A stretch of DNA of 64,000 nucleotides from Limnoperna fortunei (lineage: Eukaryota > Mollusca > Bivalvia > Mytilida > Modiolidae), in NCBI GenBank assembly GCA_944474755.1, contig OX104114.1, positions 79,594,623-79,658,622 of the forward strand, written 5' to 3'. Below, in pieces: positions 52,091 through 64,000 of the stretch. Under the pieces are notes generated by a model. It saw only the letters and a program-made list of their open reading frames with translations. It had not been told where the DNA came from and did not search any database. Every line of letters begins with the position of its first letter. Within the stretch, counting starts at the first letter, position 1. Both the position numbers and the translations under genes were made by a program.

Positions 52091-53671
52091 AAGCTTCGTG
52101 CAAATCGGTTAACTTTTTCAAAATTCCTGAAGTTTCATATTGATTGGACAATCCATCTGAGAGAAAATGTGCGGACAAGATTGAACGGAAAGAAAAAGAA
52201 AATAGAAGAAAAAAGAAGCATAATAACTAGTGCTGATTGTGTTGGGATGCCAACACAGAATGTCTCATAAACGAAACCCCATTGCACTATAAACAAATCC
52301 CCTCTGATATTATTTCATTCAAATCAGTACATTTAAATATGCCTAGAAAAAATCTAATTTCGTTGAAATCAGACAAAGTTGACTTTTTTATGCAGTAAAA
52401 TGGCCGCCATTTTGAAACCGAAAGTCAGACACAAACTTTGAAAACAGTGGCACACTCAGGGTACCATACGCTACCTGTGTACCTAATTTCGCCTAAATCG
52501 GATGAAGTTTTTAAGTTTTTTCATTTTTAGGGGGGATGGCTGTCATTTTGAAATGTCGGCCGCGTCCAATTCTTTTGGCAAAAGTGATCCAGATAGTTAG
52601 CTGTATCAGTATACCAACTTTTATTGAAATTGCTTCGAATCTCGAATTTCGATTCTCGAATCTCGAATGACCGTTCTGGGCTTTCGTAGCTTCCTGCATT
52701 TGTTGAGATTCCAGAATGTGCTTGTTTAAATCGTCATGTTGGATATCTGTATGAATAAACATAAACATTATTGTTATGAATTGTTAGTGACATAATGTTA
52801 AACATCGGAAACATGTTTAGCCACCATTAAATGAAATAACCATCACATAATTGTTATTCATCTCTGTAGTAGGCCATGCATCACATTCAAATATACAAAA
52901 ATTATCATATTCCTCATTACCAGGCATCACACAAAATTGTAATACTCTTGAATTTAGCATTCAAAATAATCCCACAAACTACTATCTCATATTAGTCTAT
53001 CTCTACTTGTTTATGATTTCTTTTTAATATTTTAATCAATATTAGAAACTACTTAAACTGTTTTTTTACATCTTACGCAGTTTAAATAAAATTTTCCAAA
53101 ACAGAATTTGAATTAAAGTCTTCTGTGATAAACTTTGTTAAGGATCAATTAATTCATTCATGCGATTCAATACACTTGGTAAGAATCAATTAATTCCTTC
53201 ATGCGATTCAATACATTACGGATTTTTTGTAACGCTAACTGTATCTATAAATGTAAATGTATTTTCGTGTGCAAGTGTGTAATTTATTTTGATGGACTAC
53301 TTAGAATATAAATACGTATTACAATAAAAAAGAAAAAGATAAAAAATTAATCACCACACAAACACAACACATACTTGTACTTCCTGTCTATTATACAAAC
53401 CTGTCGGTAAGATACAGAAGAAATTCAGTCTGTCCTTATGGCGGGATTCATATAGGCGTATCCCGCTGGATAAAGAGAATTGAACAACCTGTTAGATTCG
53501 ACGTCCAGTTTAGAACTGCAATTCATAAATGCAACATTCTTTACAATAACACCACAAGTGATTTTATAACTAACGGGTCTTTTAAATTTCACGTATTACT
53601 AATTTAATGTCATAATAAATTTGTTCATTTATTATTGTTTCGTTTTGACTTTAGTTTATAGTTTTAATGTT

Positions 53672-53741
53672 ACACACACACACATTCACACACACCCTCA
53701 CACACATACATACACACACACACACACCCTCACACACACAC

Positions 53742-53773
<32 letters not shown>

Positions 53774-53801
53774 CCTCACACACACACACACACACTCACT
53801 T
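53672..53801. repeat. (CA)n-rich microsatellite
   Basis: Imperfect CA repeat with interspersed CACCCTCA units and a short TA run. The Thr/His open frame over it is an artefact. Confidence 0.9.
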
Positions 53802-54089
53802 TAATATTTGGAAAAACAATTTTTTAAAATAAATATCACTGTTCATTTACGTTACATACCAGACACTTGAATAAAGTATTTATTATTTTTTTCTGCAGAT
53901 AATAAAATGAATTAAAACAAGTAATGTGGATAAAGTGGATAACTACATTATCTTTGACTTTGCACTTAGCGTGTTGTTTTAAAAAATTGACAATCAACGT
54001 TATGAGAACAAAGGTAAATTTGTTTTAAAAGTCAAGCAAATCATTGCGGTACAAGCTGTGATCTAAAGGGAAGCTTACCTTTTTGGTAG

Positions 54090-54358
54090 GGGCCTCGGTG
54101 GCCGAGTGGTCAAGGTAGTTCGTCTACTATTGATCACGTGGTCTGTCAACACTGAGATTGCGGGTTCGATTCTCACTGCAGGCAGGGTGTACTCGACTCC
54201 AATCATAATTGACAAGGATTGCCAGTTTTCCTACCGCAGGTCGGGGGTTCTCTCCGGGTACTCCGGCTTCCTTCCCCAATAAAAACTGGCTGCCATGAAT
54301 AGCTGAAAAATTGCTGAAAGTGGCGTTAAAACACCATTCAAACAAACAAACAAACAAA
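54090..54358 (+). mobile_element. Full-length tRNA-headed SINE inserted at exon 4 donor of gene C
   Basis: Starts GGGCCTCGGTGGCCGAGTGG, with B box GGGTTCGATTCTC, SINE body, and (CAAA)n tail. A perfect 13-bp target duplication ACCTTTTTGGTAG lies at 54077-54089 and 54359-54371. In the minus direction the insertion falls on the exon/intron border of the second WSC exon. It is the best preserved member in the window. It is a SINE head, not a tRNA gene. Confidence 0.8.
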
Positions 54359-54544
54359 ACCTTTTTGGTAGAAATTCATATAGTCCTCTTGTCCACATCG
54401 TTCACCTGTATTTCCATTACATATGTTATTTCGTCTTTCTTTGATATCCTATTTGCTAACGTCAAACTGCTCGAAGCAAAAATTGCGAACATTCCAGCAG
54501 GACGGTTTAGTTTAAATATTTTATTTGAAACAGTTTCAAAAGGG

Positions 54545-57115
54545 AATTGGACACAAGTACAAAGTATTTATGAAGTCCTCTCTTAATAATACAATGCAAT
54601 TATAGCAATTAACATGCACATGTAAATACAAGTATCATCATAAGGAGCAAAAAGAAATAAAAATAAAAAATAGTTAAGATAAAATCGCGAATCATGCGTA
54701 GTGTGTGTGTGTGTGTGTGTGTTTGTGTTTGTGTAATTTTAACTATATTGGGAATCGTTTCGAGTGCAGGATGAACTCGAATACATGATCAAGTACTTTC
54801 AAGTTATCTTTTTCGGAAAGATACTTGTCACCTGTAAGAAATAATGACAAGTTGCGTGGTATTTGGGGGGACAAGAACGATAGATTTTCAAATAATGTTC
54901 GCATAATTATCGCATATTGAGGGCAGTCGAAAAAGAAATGAAGTAGAGTTTCTTGCTGATTCGAACATCTGCATGAGGGATCTTGTATAATGCCTACTCT
55001 GCTGAGGTCATAATTAACTAAGGTGGCGCCACATCTCATTTGTGTTAAAATGATGTTTAACTTTCTCGGCCCATAGGAGTGAAATGGAAAGGAACTGTGC
55101 TTTAAATTCTGATTTTTCAAAGCATTTTTGAATTTTGAAATAGTAGGTATGTTTCTGATAGCGGGATCAAATTTATACCATAATCTAATAGTTGATGGAA
55201 CAAATGATTCTGTAGTTAACGATAGTCTTCAAAAAGAAATAACAAGATCATCTTTATTTCTTAATGGATAGTCTGATAAGCTACTAATACTTGGGGGTGT
55301 CAGTCTACAGAGAAAAGGGGGAGCAAGATTGTTCACCATGATATACATTATTTGTAATTTTCTGCTATCGCGTCTGGCTTTCAGAGTTTCCCATCCTACT
55401 TCACGATAAATCTGTTCTTTATTAGTAAAAATAAGCACATCTGTAGCAATTCTGGCTGCTTCTAATTTAACACTTTCGAGTTTGTTTGAATATACTACGC
55501 CACAGTTATCCCAAAGCTCCCTCAAATACTCTGGTATAGGTCTTATATCAACGATATATAGTTTTTCTAAGGTAGACCTTTACAACTTATATTTTAGCTT
55601 ACGCAACACATTAACATGCTTCATTGCACTTGTTATCAAATTTTCTATGTGTCTATTACATTTACCATGGTGATTAAGTGTAACCCCTAAATGCTTATGA
55701 TAGGTGGCATAATAAGACCTCTGGTTTGTTAGCATTAAAACTCATAAGCCACTTGTTTGACCAAAGGTCTAGTTCGTTTAAGTCGTGTTCGATAACGGAT
55801 TGTATCATCAGCAAACAGTCTTGTGAGTGAGGTTAGATTTTCGGAAATATAATTTATATATATTATGAATAGCAAAGGTCCCAAAACAGAACCCTGTGGT
55901 ACCCCAGCTTTAATTTCACAGAGTGGTGATATTGAGTTTTTTATCATAACATTTTGTTTCCGATCCAAGCGATAGTTAGAGAACCATGATAATAAATCAC
56001 CGTTTATTCCATATCCTTTCATTTTATGCAACAGACCCTTGTGCCAGACCTTATCAAAAGCTTTAAAAAAATCACAGAATACAAAACAGCTAGTTCCTTT
56101 ATTTTGAAGGCCATTGAGTATGTTTTTGTATAGCTCCAAAATTTGATGCACAGTAGAAACCCCAGGAAGGAAACATGATTGGTATTCGTATAATTTCTAG
56201 AAAGATGATTAAAACATGTTTATAAACTATACGTTCCATGACTTTTCCAATGCATCTTATAAGTGATATGTGTCTATAATTAGATGGAAGATCAGCTTCG
56301 CCTTTCTTAAAAATAGGTATCACGTTTGCAGTTTTCCAACTTGTAGGAAATTGTCAAGATTGGAGAGATTTATTAAATATTTTTTGAAAGGGAACTGGAA
56401 TTTTTTCAGGATTTTTTTAAAGCATTTTATGACCGACCCCATCAGGTCCTGATGCTTTATTTTGATTTAATACTTTTATTACATCAACTATTTCGCTTTG
56501 TTCAATAGTTAATCTATTAATTGATTTGTAGGCATTAATTCGAAGTATGGAAGGTCTTGGTTTTCATTTTCTAAATCTGAAACTGAGCAGAAGTATTTGT
56601 TGAGCAGTGAGCACTTCTCGTAGTCGTCGTAAACAGTGTTTACCAAGCGTTGGATCATTTGTGATATTTTTCAGTGGTGGTATATTATATGTTCCATTGT
56701 CTAATTTAATAAGCATTTTCATTATTTTCCAGTATACTTTAGATGTGGAATTATTTACTAAAATAATGTTATCTAAGTTCTTTTTAAATTGTTGCTTTGC
56801 ATTCTTCTTCATGTTGTTGACTTTATTCCGTTGACATTTGTACTTTTCAATATCGCTGTGTCTTTTAATTTTGATAGCTTTTTCCGAATTTTATCCCTTG
56901 TACGAATTTTTTTTTCTCAGTTCATTATTCATCCAAAGTTTGTTATTTGACCTTATAGTTACTTACTTGGAAAGTAGACGGTATACATTCTTCTACATTA
57001 GAGTTGAATTTCTCATTAAACAACTTGCACGTTTCATCAAAATCTTGCAAATTATCAAAAGACTAACCCAATCTATTAAATCCATTAGGGTGCTAAATTT
57101 GTTATAGTCAATTTT
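54545..57115 (-). pseudogene. Jockey-like non-LTR retrotransposon relic, 5'-truncated
   Basis: Minus-strand blocks in order: a linker (LWMNNELRKKIRTRDKIRKK near 56950-56880), RT start (IPIFKKGEADLPSNYR, 56323-56260), RT core with VFCDFFKAFDKVWH, AGVPQGSVLGPLLF and FADDT (56151-55800), then a C-terminal part (LRELWDNCGVVYSNKLE, 55525 onward) and a terminal Cys/His-type region (CRCSNQQETLLHFFFDC). The endonuclease is missing. Deletions after FADDT and several stops are present. A GT/CA repeat at 54698-54731 lies near the 3' end. It splits the intron of gene C between WSC exons 3 and 4. Confidence 0.75.
54698..54731. repeat. (GT)n microsatellite
   Basis: GT run near the 3' end of the LINE relic. 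Confidence 0.9.
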
Positions 57116-58186
57116 GTAATAGGCCCAAGCAGGACGGTAGTATACTGTACATAAATACTATACATTGAAAAATGTTTAAATTGAATTCAACATAAGTTTT
57201 AAAAATCTAATCAGCGTTTCGATATGCGGTGGTTTTTTTCATTTTGATACGACGATTTTCTATACTAATTTTGACTTAAATTAGAACTGAAGTGTACGAT
57301 AGAAACAACCGATTGTTGTTCTCGAAATCCTGCGGGTAATGTCGTCTGCAATTGAGGCAAGTAATGTCTCGCGGTTTGCCCGAATACCATTAAACGTCAT
57401 GGAAGCAGGCGAACTTTTGTAAAAAACATATGATCCTTTGGAAACAAAAAGACAGATTTAAAAATTCTCGGAGCGTAAGTCAAGGACGACTTGAGACATG
57501 CAAGCAACAGATGCCCTAGTATAAAATATGAACAAGTTATCGTTGATACATTTTTATATTAGATTGTTGTGATGAAAAGGTACACTATTGAATAAGAAAA
57601 TACTGAAAGTAAAAAAACCGCACTACACGTACGCGTATGACGTTAAGTATGGTATAGTTTGTTGTACCTTTGCTATCTTCATCTTTAGAAGTTCTATGGT
57701 TTTTCAATCTGATGTCAAAATGATGATATTATTACTTGTTGCTTACTCTGTCATTTTGATATTTGTCTCATTAAGCGAGATAAAAATCGAAAACATGAAT
57801 TAATGAAGAAAGTAAACAGAAGGTTTAAGAAATTGACACACTATTAAATAATTAACACAAAACAGTACTTACAACATTTATGTAATTCTTATAGCATATG
57901 GGTTCCATTTAATACATTAAACGAAATTAAAATTTAAAAAGTAGTATTAAAGAAATTCTATTCATCATGTATCGATTATGACGTGATCAAGGTTTTAAAT
58001 GTGTGCAGCTTGTCATGCATGTACCATAAAAATGAACACGGCGCAACATGCGACACGATTATGAGCATGTAGCATACTATACTACACATTCATTCTGATA
58101 CTGCTCTAGATCGCTGAGATTTTGTTTAAAAACTTTAATAAAAATACATTAATGTTGTTAAATCGTAACAATATTATTATACATAC
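57116..58186 (-). other. Intron of gene C upstream of the LINE
   Basis: Contains about 500 bp not seen in A or B (57120-57590), then sequence aligned with B 35580-36160. A 71-codon frame at 57588-57803 is not conserved. Confidence 0.4.
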
Positions 58187-58305
58187 CGATACTCCTGAAT
58201 AAGTATAAAGTTTGTGTTTGCATATGGGCAGGCAATTACTTAAACTGGAAAAATCAAATTGAGCAGATTGATTGTCAGCATAACCCTGTATCGCTTGAAA
58301 ACATC

Positions 58306-60029
58306 CTGATAATTTAATCCTTTCCTTTTCCACAAATAACATTATTTTCACATTCACATGATAAACAAAGGCTGCTTGCGGAAGTTATTGGATATTTAGG
58401 TGGTCTCGGCGTGGCTTTGAAGGTGGGAAGGGTTTCGTATGTGCTCGCTTGATACCTTTCATCCGCCATTGTTTTTGCAATTATTTTACTTTCTTCTTCT
58501 AAAATTATTTTACTGACGTTTTTCTTCGTGGACTGACAAACTAACTTACAAAGATAGACCTGGAACACGGAAAACAATTACTATAGTAATGTGCAGATTA
58601 GCCTCTTAAATTACTGTAGCCTCGAGGTTAATGCTTTCCAGTAAACAGTTATATAGCAACAAGCTTCATTCTGCATTAACTGTTATAGTCCTTTCATGTT
58701 GTTTAAGTCACCTGAGTCTGATAGTATGTAATATTTTTTAACCAATGATCTGTTGGTCAGTACGGGGAGGTCATAGATAAAAGGGAAAAAATAAGACTTT
58801 TAAAAAACAAATTGCATAATAGAGGTCTGGTAAAAAAGAATGCAGTTGTTTGTATTGTCATACATGTAATTAAATAAATTGTTTTATATTTTCTACCAAA
58901 GGTACATCTTTGTCATTAAAATGAGACCCCGCACATGAACATTTGGAATTTTAAAAACATAGCCAAAAATCATTTTTAAAGGTCTTTTAGCAGTTATATG
59001 AAATATTAAAAAAATGTGTGTAGTTTTTAGTTTTTAAATTTTTTATTTTTGCATTTAAACCAATAATTTATTACGGAATATAGTTAAAGGATAACAGGTT
59101 AATAATTCGAGTCAAGTTTTTCCAATAGCATGATTAAGTGAGTATTTCATATTTCTTTGTTAGGCTACAGCTCTGTAATAAAAATGATACCATGCACCAT
59201 TTACATTATTCATGAACAGGTAAAATGCTGGAATTTTGAGGATATTTCAGGAATTTTGAAAAATTTCTAAAAAACACATTATGCATTAATCTTTTAGTAA
59301 TTATTTACAGACTGAGACAAGAAAATAATGTTTGCATGCGTATTCAATACTTATAATTTTAAAAAACTGTTTATTAAACATGGTATAATATATTATACCT
59401 TACCATTGACATTTTTCTTATTTGCATCCCGTAAATTATTTTAAATTTATATACACATAAATAAAAAATTTTCATAGGAAAAATATTTATTTATAAAACA
59501 AGTTTAACTGTTGTTCTTTCTGATATTATCAATCATTAAAAATGATAATTTTTTTTATTAACAAAAAAGGGAGAATTTTCTAAAAAAACTCCTACTTAAA
59601 TTTTGCAGAAAACTTCTAACAATAGAAACATATCAAAAACAAAGATTTCACAAAAATTTAGAAATACACCTTTTATGTTGTAGGTGTCAAAATAATACAA
59701 TATTTAAAAGAAATGAAATGATTAGTGTTAACTCAGCTTAAGGTTAATCTGAAATAACTTCTATTAGGAGTCGTGCAAAATTTAGCAACTGCGGTGGATT
59801 TTTAAAACAATGTTCAAGTGAAATTGATCATAAGTAATGACGTCATAATGTCAATTTGATTGTTTAACACACACTTTCTTATTTCTGCGAAATCCATTGC
59901 TGTATAACTCTAAAATTTGATTTTGAACAAAATAAAAAAAATTAAAAAATTGTTTTACTAATTGTGCTCCTCTCATCACAGATTCGTTTGTATACTAATG
60001 TAAGTAGAGTGTAAGAATAAGGAACGGTT
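58306..60029 (-). other. Intron of gene C upstream of WSC exon 3
   Basis: Relative to A, about 460 bp is missing directly before the exon, so the acceptor is now TATCAG instead of TTGCAG. Alignment with A and B ends near 59219. The rest is AT-rich without recognisable features. Confidence 0.45.
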
Positions 60030-60775
60030 GAGAACTATTGAAAATCTCTTGGCAGTGACATATCCGTATTGAGAGAAAGACAAAGACACGACATTAAAAT
60101 GAAACTAAAAAAACAAATAAAACAAAAAATAAAAATAAGTAACCCTAACCCAATAAAACAAAGGATGCTCTCAGGTTCTGCGGCGAGTACGGAAAAAATC
60201 AAGGATACATGTAAGTAATTGGAAACGATAAGTGAATGACAGGAAAATAACAATGAAGCAATAAATGGAGGGACAACTACAAAACAGAAACACAACACAA
60301 ACATTACAATCGAGTGAACCCACTATACACCAAGGATATGTCTTTGTGTTCTAGAAGGAGTAAAACGGAATCCATATTTTTTAACTTTAGAGTTAAATAT
60401 ATAAAGGAGGAACTAGTATAATTGTAGATTTGGGAACTTTACCTACAGAGTTACAAAATAAGGGCTGCTATATATCATCTTATGAAGTTTAATCTTTTCT
60501 TTAAACCGAAATCATAGAAATATAAGTCTTTACTCTTATGACAGAAACAATATATTTTATGTTCATGAATAAAGGTAATAACAAAATACCGAACACTGAT
60601 GAAAAGACACAATCTACAAATCAAAGTCCGAGAAACCGGCAAACTCCGGAACCAACAACCAACATAAAGCAACTACAGAAATTGTCCTGACTTGGTACAG
60701 GCATTTCAAAAGAAATAGTGTGTTAAACCTGGACACGCCAAACCTCCCGCTTCCATTATGGTAGAATGTGAGTTG
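60030..60775. repeat. Degenerate interspersed repeat
   Basis: AC-rich sequence with phrases such as GACTTGGTACAGGCATTTC and AAACCTCCCGCTT (near 60690-60755) that recall a repeat common in mussel sequence. The long hydrophobic minus-strand frame (60035-60304) mirrors the purine-rich plus strand and is not called as a gene. Confidence 0.4.
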
Positions 60776-60929
60776 GCTAATACACTAAAATAGATGGGTT
60801 TCATATACTCATTGTACCACTGGTCAGTAATAGTTGTATCATTGTAGTACGTTCACTGTACACTGAATTCAACCATATTTTAAAACAAGATATACTCTTT
60901 TTGACAAGGAAGTTGTTGTATCTACAGTA

Positions 60930-62260
60930 AAACTTAGTAAAGGTTTATAAGTTTATCCCGAAGATATAGGAAACGTTTGCAAAAGTCAGTATACTCGCTG
61001 CAAGATATTGTATACTTATCAATTGAGAAATATAGACAAAGTATGCAGGAGAAACTGGAATATTGCTTCATAGGTATGGAAAATTTATAATTTTGAAATT
61101 AAAATCGTCTAGTTCGTCGTAAATGCATGTGCTAAGATGACCGTTGGTGTCATAATCGAGGTGTAAGTCTTAACAAATGATGCAGATGAAGCTGTTTCTG
61201 TGGTTTATTTAATTTCTAGTTCTGAAGGATATATTTATGGAAGACACTCAGCAAATACCGGAACAAATTGGCAAGGAGTGAGGCACAGTTTGTACCAATT
61301 GGAATTCCGATTGTCTGCTGAAAAACACAACCTCCAAAAGTTTCAAATATGCTGTCAATCAGAAAAACTAGCATACTACAAACCTGTTCTTTGCTGTACA
61401 TGTTGCATAATTTTCCTTTCTTTAATAGACAAAAATGTATTGTCGTAACCTAAACCTAAGACGGGATTTAAGTTTTTCGTGCGGCAAAGTAGTATACAGA
61501 GTTGAAAAATCAACGGTCCTTACAGATGTAATTTTAGATATTGATCTTGATTTTAAATTTTCCAAAAGTTCTTTTGAATTCTTCAGGATCCAGATATGAT
61601 TGATATATTACTTCTCGAATAAACAAATTCGCGGTATTTTTGCTGTCCTTCGTTTACTGCAGACAATATCTTAGTCAACCGTTTTGACAACTCTTTGGTA
61701 GAGCATGTAGATGAGCCGGCTATGTATCTTTCCTTGTAAGGAGTTTTATGCAATTTAGAAATCCAATACAAGTATGGTAAGTCTTCAGGCTCTTTGTCGT
61801 AATTTTTAATCAAAGAAGTCCGAAGGAATTAAGGTTGACCAGGATTCCATCTTTGTAAAATGTGGAACAACATTCCACCTTGCTAGCCGATATAGCATAT
61901 AAATCTAAATCAATAAGTATTCTAGAGTTTCTTCTAATTACTCAGACTCAGACGTAGGGATCTTGGTATGGTTTGACTTTTTTCTACTTTAAAGAAATGT
62001 AATCGTACATGATACGCACGATAAATGAAAGGTATTTGATAAACAGTTGATCTCTAGATCTACTGTTTAACAGTTTTGTAAAAGACTTATCAATATAAAT
62101 GAGCAAATGAGTAAATTTAACTGCTTTTGGTATAAAGTTCTCGTTATATTTGATGTAATACCAATTGTATTAAAGCCATATTTGTCCCAATTTACAAAAT
62201 TCTTTTCGATATATTTTACTGATATTTTAGAATCTCCTAAATAACACGTTCTCAACTCTG
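60930..62260 (-). pseudogene. Penelope-like reverse transcriptase relic
   Basis: Minus-strand blocks: LYWISKLHKTPYKERYIAGS (about 61765-61705), KELSKRLTKILSA, then VFQQTIGIPIGTNCASLLAN (about 61325-61265), which are RT blocks of Penelope-like elements. Weaker matching continues to about 60930, and an N-terminal-like part may extend to 62260. The FDD catalytic block was not seen. It lies in the region that replaces exon 2 of gene C. Confidence 0.55.
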
Positions 62261-63035
62261 TTATAAAAATACTTAAATTCGTAACTAGACTACATATGTC
62301 ATTAATATTTACATTCGGTTTTTTTTACATCTATATACTTTATTCTCAACCTAGTGTACAAGTGACTGGTTGTTTTTGTCCAGAAATAAGTATTTCAGCT
62401 GTATTTAGGACAAGACGAAAAATCCAGAAATCAATTTTGACTGTCACTTAGACGAGGCTACCGTGCGTATACTGTTCTTAGAAATCGTCAAATAGGTTTG
62501 CTAAGTATATAGAAAAAACATATCAAAGATGAAAAACATTAATCAAAGTCAAATATTTTAGCCATATGAAAGCACATCTAAAACTTTTCATATTTTAAAT
62601 TATGTTTTATTTGTGGTTGCACTGCCCAAAAATAATAATTTAAAAAATGAAGCAATAATTGAGGCACTTATTTGAGAAATTATAAAAAGACAATGTAACG
62701 TTGTTGTTCTATCTGTTTAAACTTACTATCATTTTCCATGAAATTCAAACAAAAGATATCCAAGGATCAGGAGAAAAGTTATGCAGTAGCAGTGAGTTTT
62801 TGAGCAAGCAGTAACCAATGGTTAAGCAATCATAAGTTTTAAAATTTAAGTAATTAATGTATTTTATAATAGATTAGCTGCTCCTATCTTTTATTGCTAT
62901 TACAGAAATTATGACAATGTGTATGAATCATTTTGTTTACACGTTTGATTTAAATTTTGAATACTCGTGTAACCAAAAGAATTGTATAAAAACTCACAAG
63001 TGAACAAAAATAGAAACAATAATATAGAACAACAT

Positions 63036-64000
63036 TTTCCTGACACGTCTATGATTCGTACTATTTCACAAGTTTCAGGATACCATTCTCCGGAAGTTAA
63101 ATTCATCTTGCTATAAAGTTATGATTGATCTCTCCTATTACAAATAGAACGATTTCAAATAAGGCTATTGGGAAACCGTTATTGTGGCATGTTACCATAA
63201 AATCTGTACTTTGTAATTGATTTATTTAAAGTTGCCCTAATATCTAGCCGGCAATATATCAGTATATTCAGGACGTTAACAAGTTAAGAAACGATAACTG
63301 AAAGAGAAAAGGGGTGAAACATCGGAAACAAAAGTTTTACTGTCACTGGAAAAGTATGGAGTAAAAAGGTGGGGGCAAAGAATTTAGCCTTTTGTTAGCA
63401 GACGGTATAGATAGTCTTGCAGAAAAAATAGAAGAGCTACTAGTTTAAAACGCGTGCGGATTATTAGCTGCAACTTTAATTTGATAAATGTTCTGTAAAA
63501 AACCAAAGTCCATTTCCAAATAAAAACTGCATAAATATATAAAAATATAAAAAGATATAAAAATTTATCTTATTGTGAATTGAATTGAAAAAACTCTTAG
63601 ATGCTAGAAACGTATTAAATAATAGTGTACTAAATCATATAATTAACACTTGCACTATATGCGGTTCTGAGAAAATTTAGAAACTGCATGTGTATTCAAC
63701 CGGTTTAGTTCAAAACGGCGGCGACCACCTCGAATGTACCGACTATTTTAGTCAAATCATGTTTTTCTGATCACATAATAAGCAAGGAAAAGCAACAAGC
63801 GGCAGCAGTCTAAATATTCACAGGAGTTTGTTGGGAGAATAAACGTGAAATTAGACTAAATGCTTCGAAACATTGACACACATACCAACAGTTATGCCGC
63901 ATATAGCCAAGTAGAGCTACATTTTGAGCTTATAAAAGCTAAAAGAAAAAGAAACTTGATAAATCGTCGAAAGCTCTCTGTTCATAATTCAAGTGGTAAT
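63036..64000 (-). other. 5' region of gene C to window end
   Basis: Aligned with A 10900-12890, including the altered YY1-like block near 63718-63760. It runs off the window, so the upstream limit of unit C is not seen. Confidence 0.4.

Larger units (their letters stand above)
50963..52688. mobile_element. Second foldback element, inserted in stalk exon of gene C
   Basis: Ends TACGAAAGC...GCTTTCGTA match the element at 32000-33093. The left arm is ~243 bp (to about 51205) and the right arm only ~55 bp (52634-52688). The interior holds a tRNA-like repeat and two TA tracts. Flanked by GCT at 50960-50962 and 52689-52691. The empty site is seen in unit B near 33909. Confidence 0.75.
49621..63035 (-). 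pseudogene. Gene C: heavily disrupted paralogue of the WSC receptor
   Basis: Recognisable pieces: exon 1 at 63035-62998 (2 bp shorter than A and B, so out of phase), WSC exon 3 at 58305-58187 (fully open, GCF to YSGVS), WSC exon 4 remnant about 54480-54361 (in-frame TAG, lost acceptor), stalk exon split into 52693-52689 and 50962-50887, and transmembrane exon about 49700-49621 (single-base deletions, AG acceptor lost). The lectin-like exon is missing; 59219-62880 holds unrelated repeats instead. No tail exon was found. Insertions inside the gene include a SINE, a Jockey-like LINE, a foldback element and a Penelope-like relic. An open reading frame of 85 codons (49451-49708) continues past the transmembrane remnant but has no counterpart in A or B. 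Confidence 0.72.

Noticed and set aside
53621..53827. Thr-His-rich 68-codon frame
   Set aside because: It lies over a CA microsatellite and has no conserved counterpart.
54090..54180. Possible tRNA gene (Leu/Ser-like boxes)
   Set aside because: The boxes belong to a SINE with body, tail and target duplication; no proper acceptor stem pairing was seen.
60035..60304. 89-codon highly hydrophobic minus-strand frame
   Set aside because: It is the complement of a purine-rich degenerate repeat and has no homologue in the window.
62909..63106. 65-codon frame over exon 1 of gene C with a hydrophobic run
   Set aside because: In A and B the receptor is read in another frame; this frame exists only because of a 2-bp difference.

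Overview
The window is AT-rich animal nuclear DNA: GT-AG introns with phase-1 exon borders, dense microsatellites, SINEs, and relics of most eukaryotic transposon classes. There are no bacterial-style operons, rRNA genes or CRISPR arrays. The repeat types and the receptor architecture suggest a bivalve mollusc, most likely a mussel; that is inference, not a database result.

The backbone is three tandem copies, all on the minus strand, of one gene for a small single-pass membrane receptor: signal peptide, a short C-type-lectin-like half module, a WSC domain split over two exons, an optional Ser/Thr stalk exon, a transmembrane exon, and a tyrosine-rich cytoplasmic exon. I call them A (1265-10872), B (27366-41442) and C (about 49600-63035). 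Only B is open: its six exons sum to 693 bp, with every splice phase matching, giving 230 residues. A has an in-frame stop, two indels at the 3' end, and lacks the stalk exon. C has lost the lectin-like exon, has a stop in the second WSC exon, a SINE at that exon's donor, a foldback element inside the stalk exon, and a frameshifted transmembrane exon without its acceptor.

Layout: 1-1040, spacer with a 385-bp SINE flanked by a perfect 13-bp duplication. 1040-12790, unit A. 12790-24090, material inserted between units A and B, dominated by an 8.0-kb gypsy-type LTR retrotransposon (14808-22836) that has lost its reverse transcriptase but keeps a zinc-finger-like ORF between integrase and 3' LTR; a 379-bp tandem duplication spans its 3' edge. 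25060-27115, a broken DDE (pogo/Tigger-like) transposase with a large hairpin. 27115-43390, unit B, carrying a four-copy ~540-bp tandem array with a long (TA)n tract and a 1.1-kb foldback element with ~257-bp inverted repeats. 43390-49450, tRNA-like repeats and a DIRS-like relic (RT, RNase H, tyrosine recombinase). 49450-64000, unit C, broken by a Jockey-like LINE, a Penelope-like RT relic, SINEs and a second foldback element.

The biological story is a receptor family expanding by tandem duplication while mobile elements inactivate copies. In the surviving gene B the stalk exon has a mutated acceptor: skipping it keeps the frame, while using the shifted AG would give a soluble truncated product.
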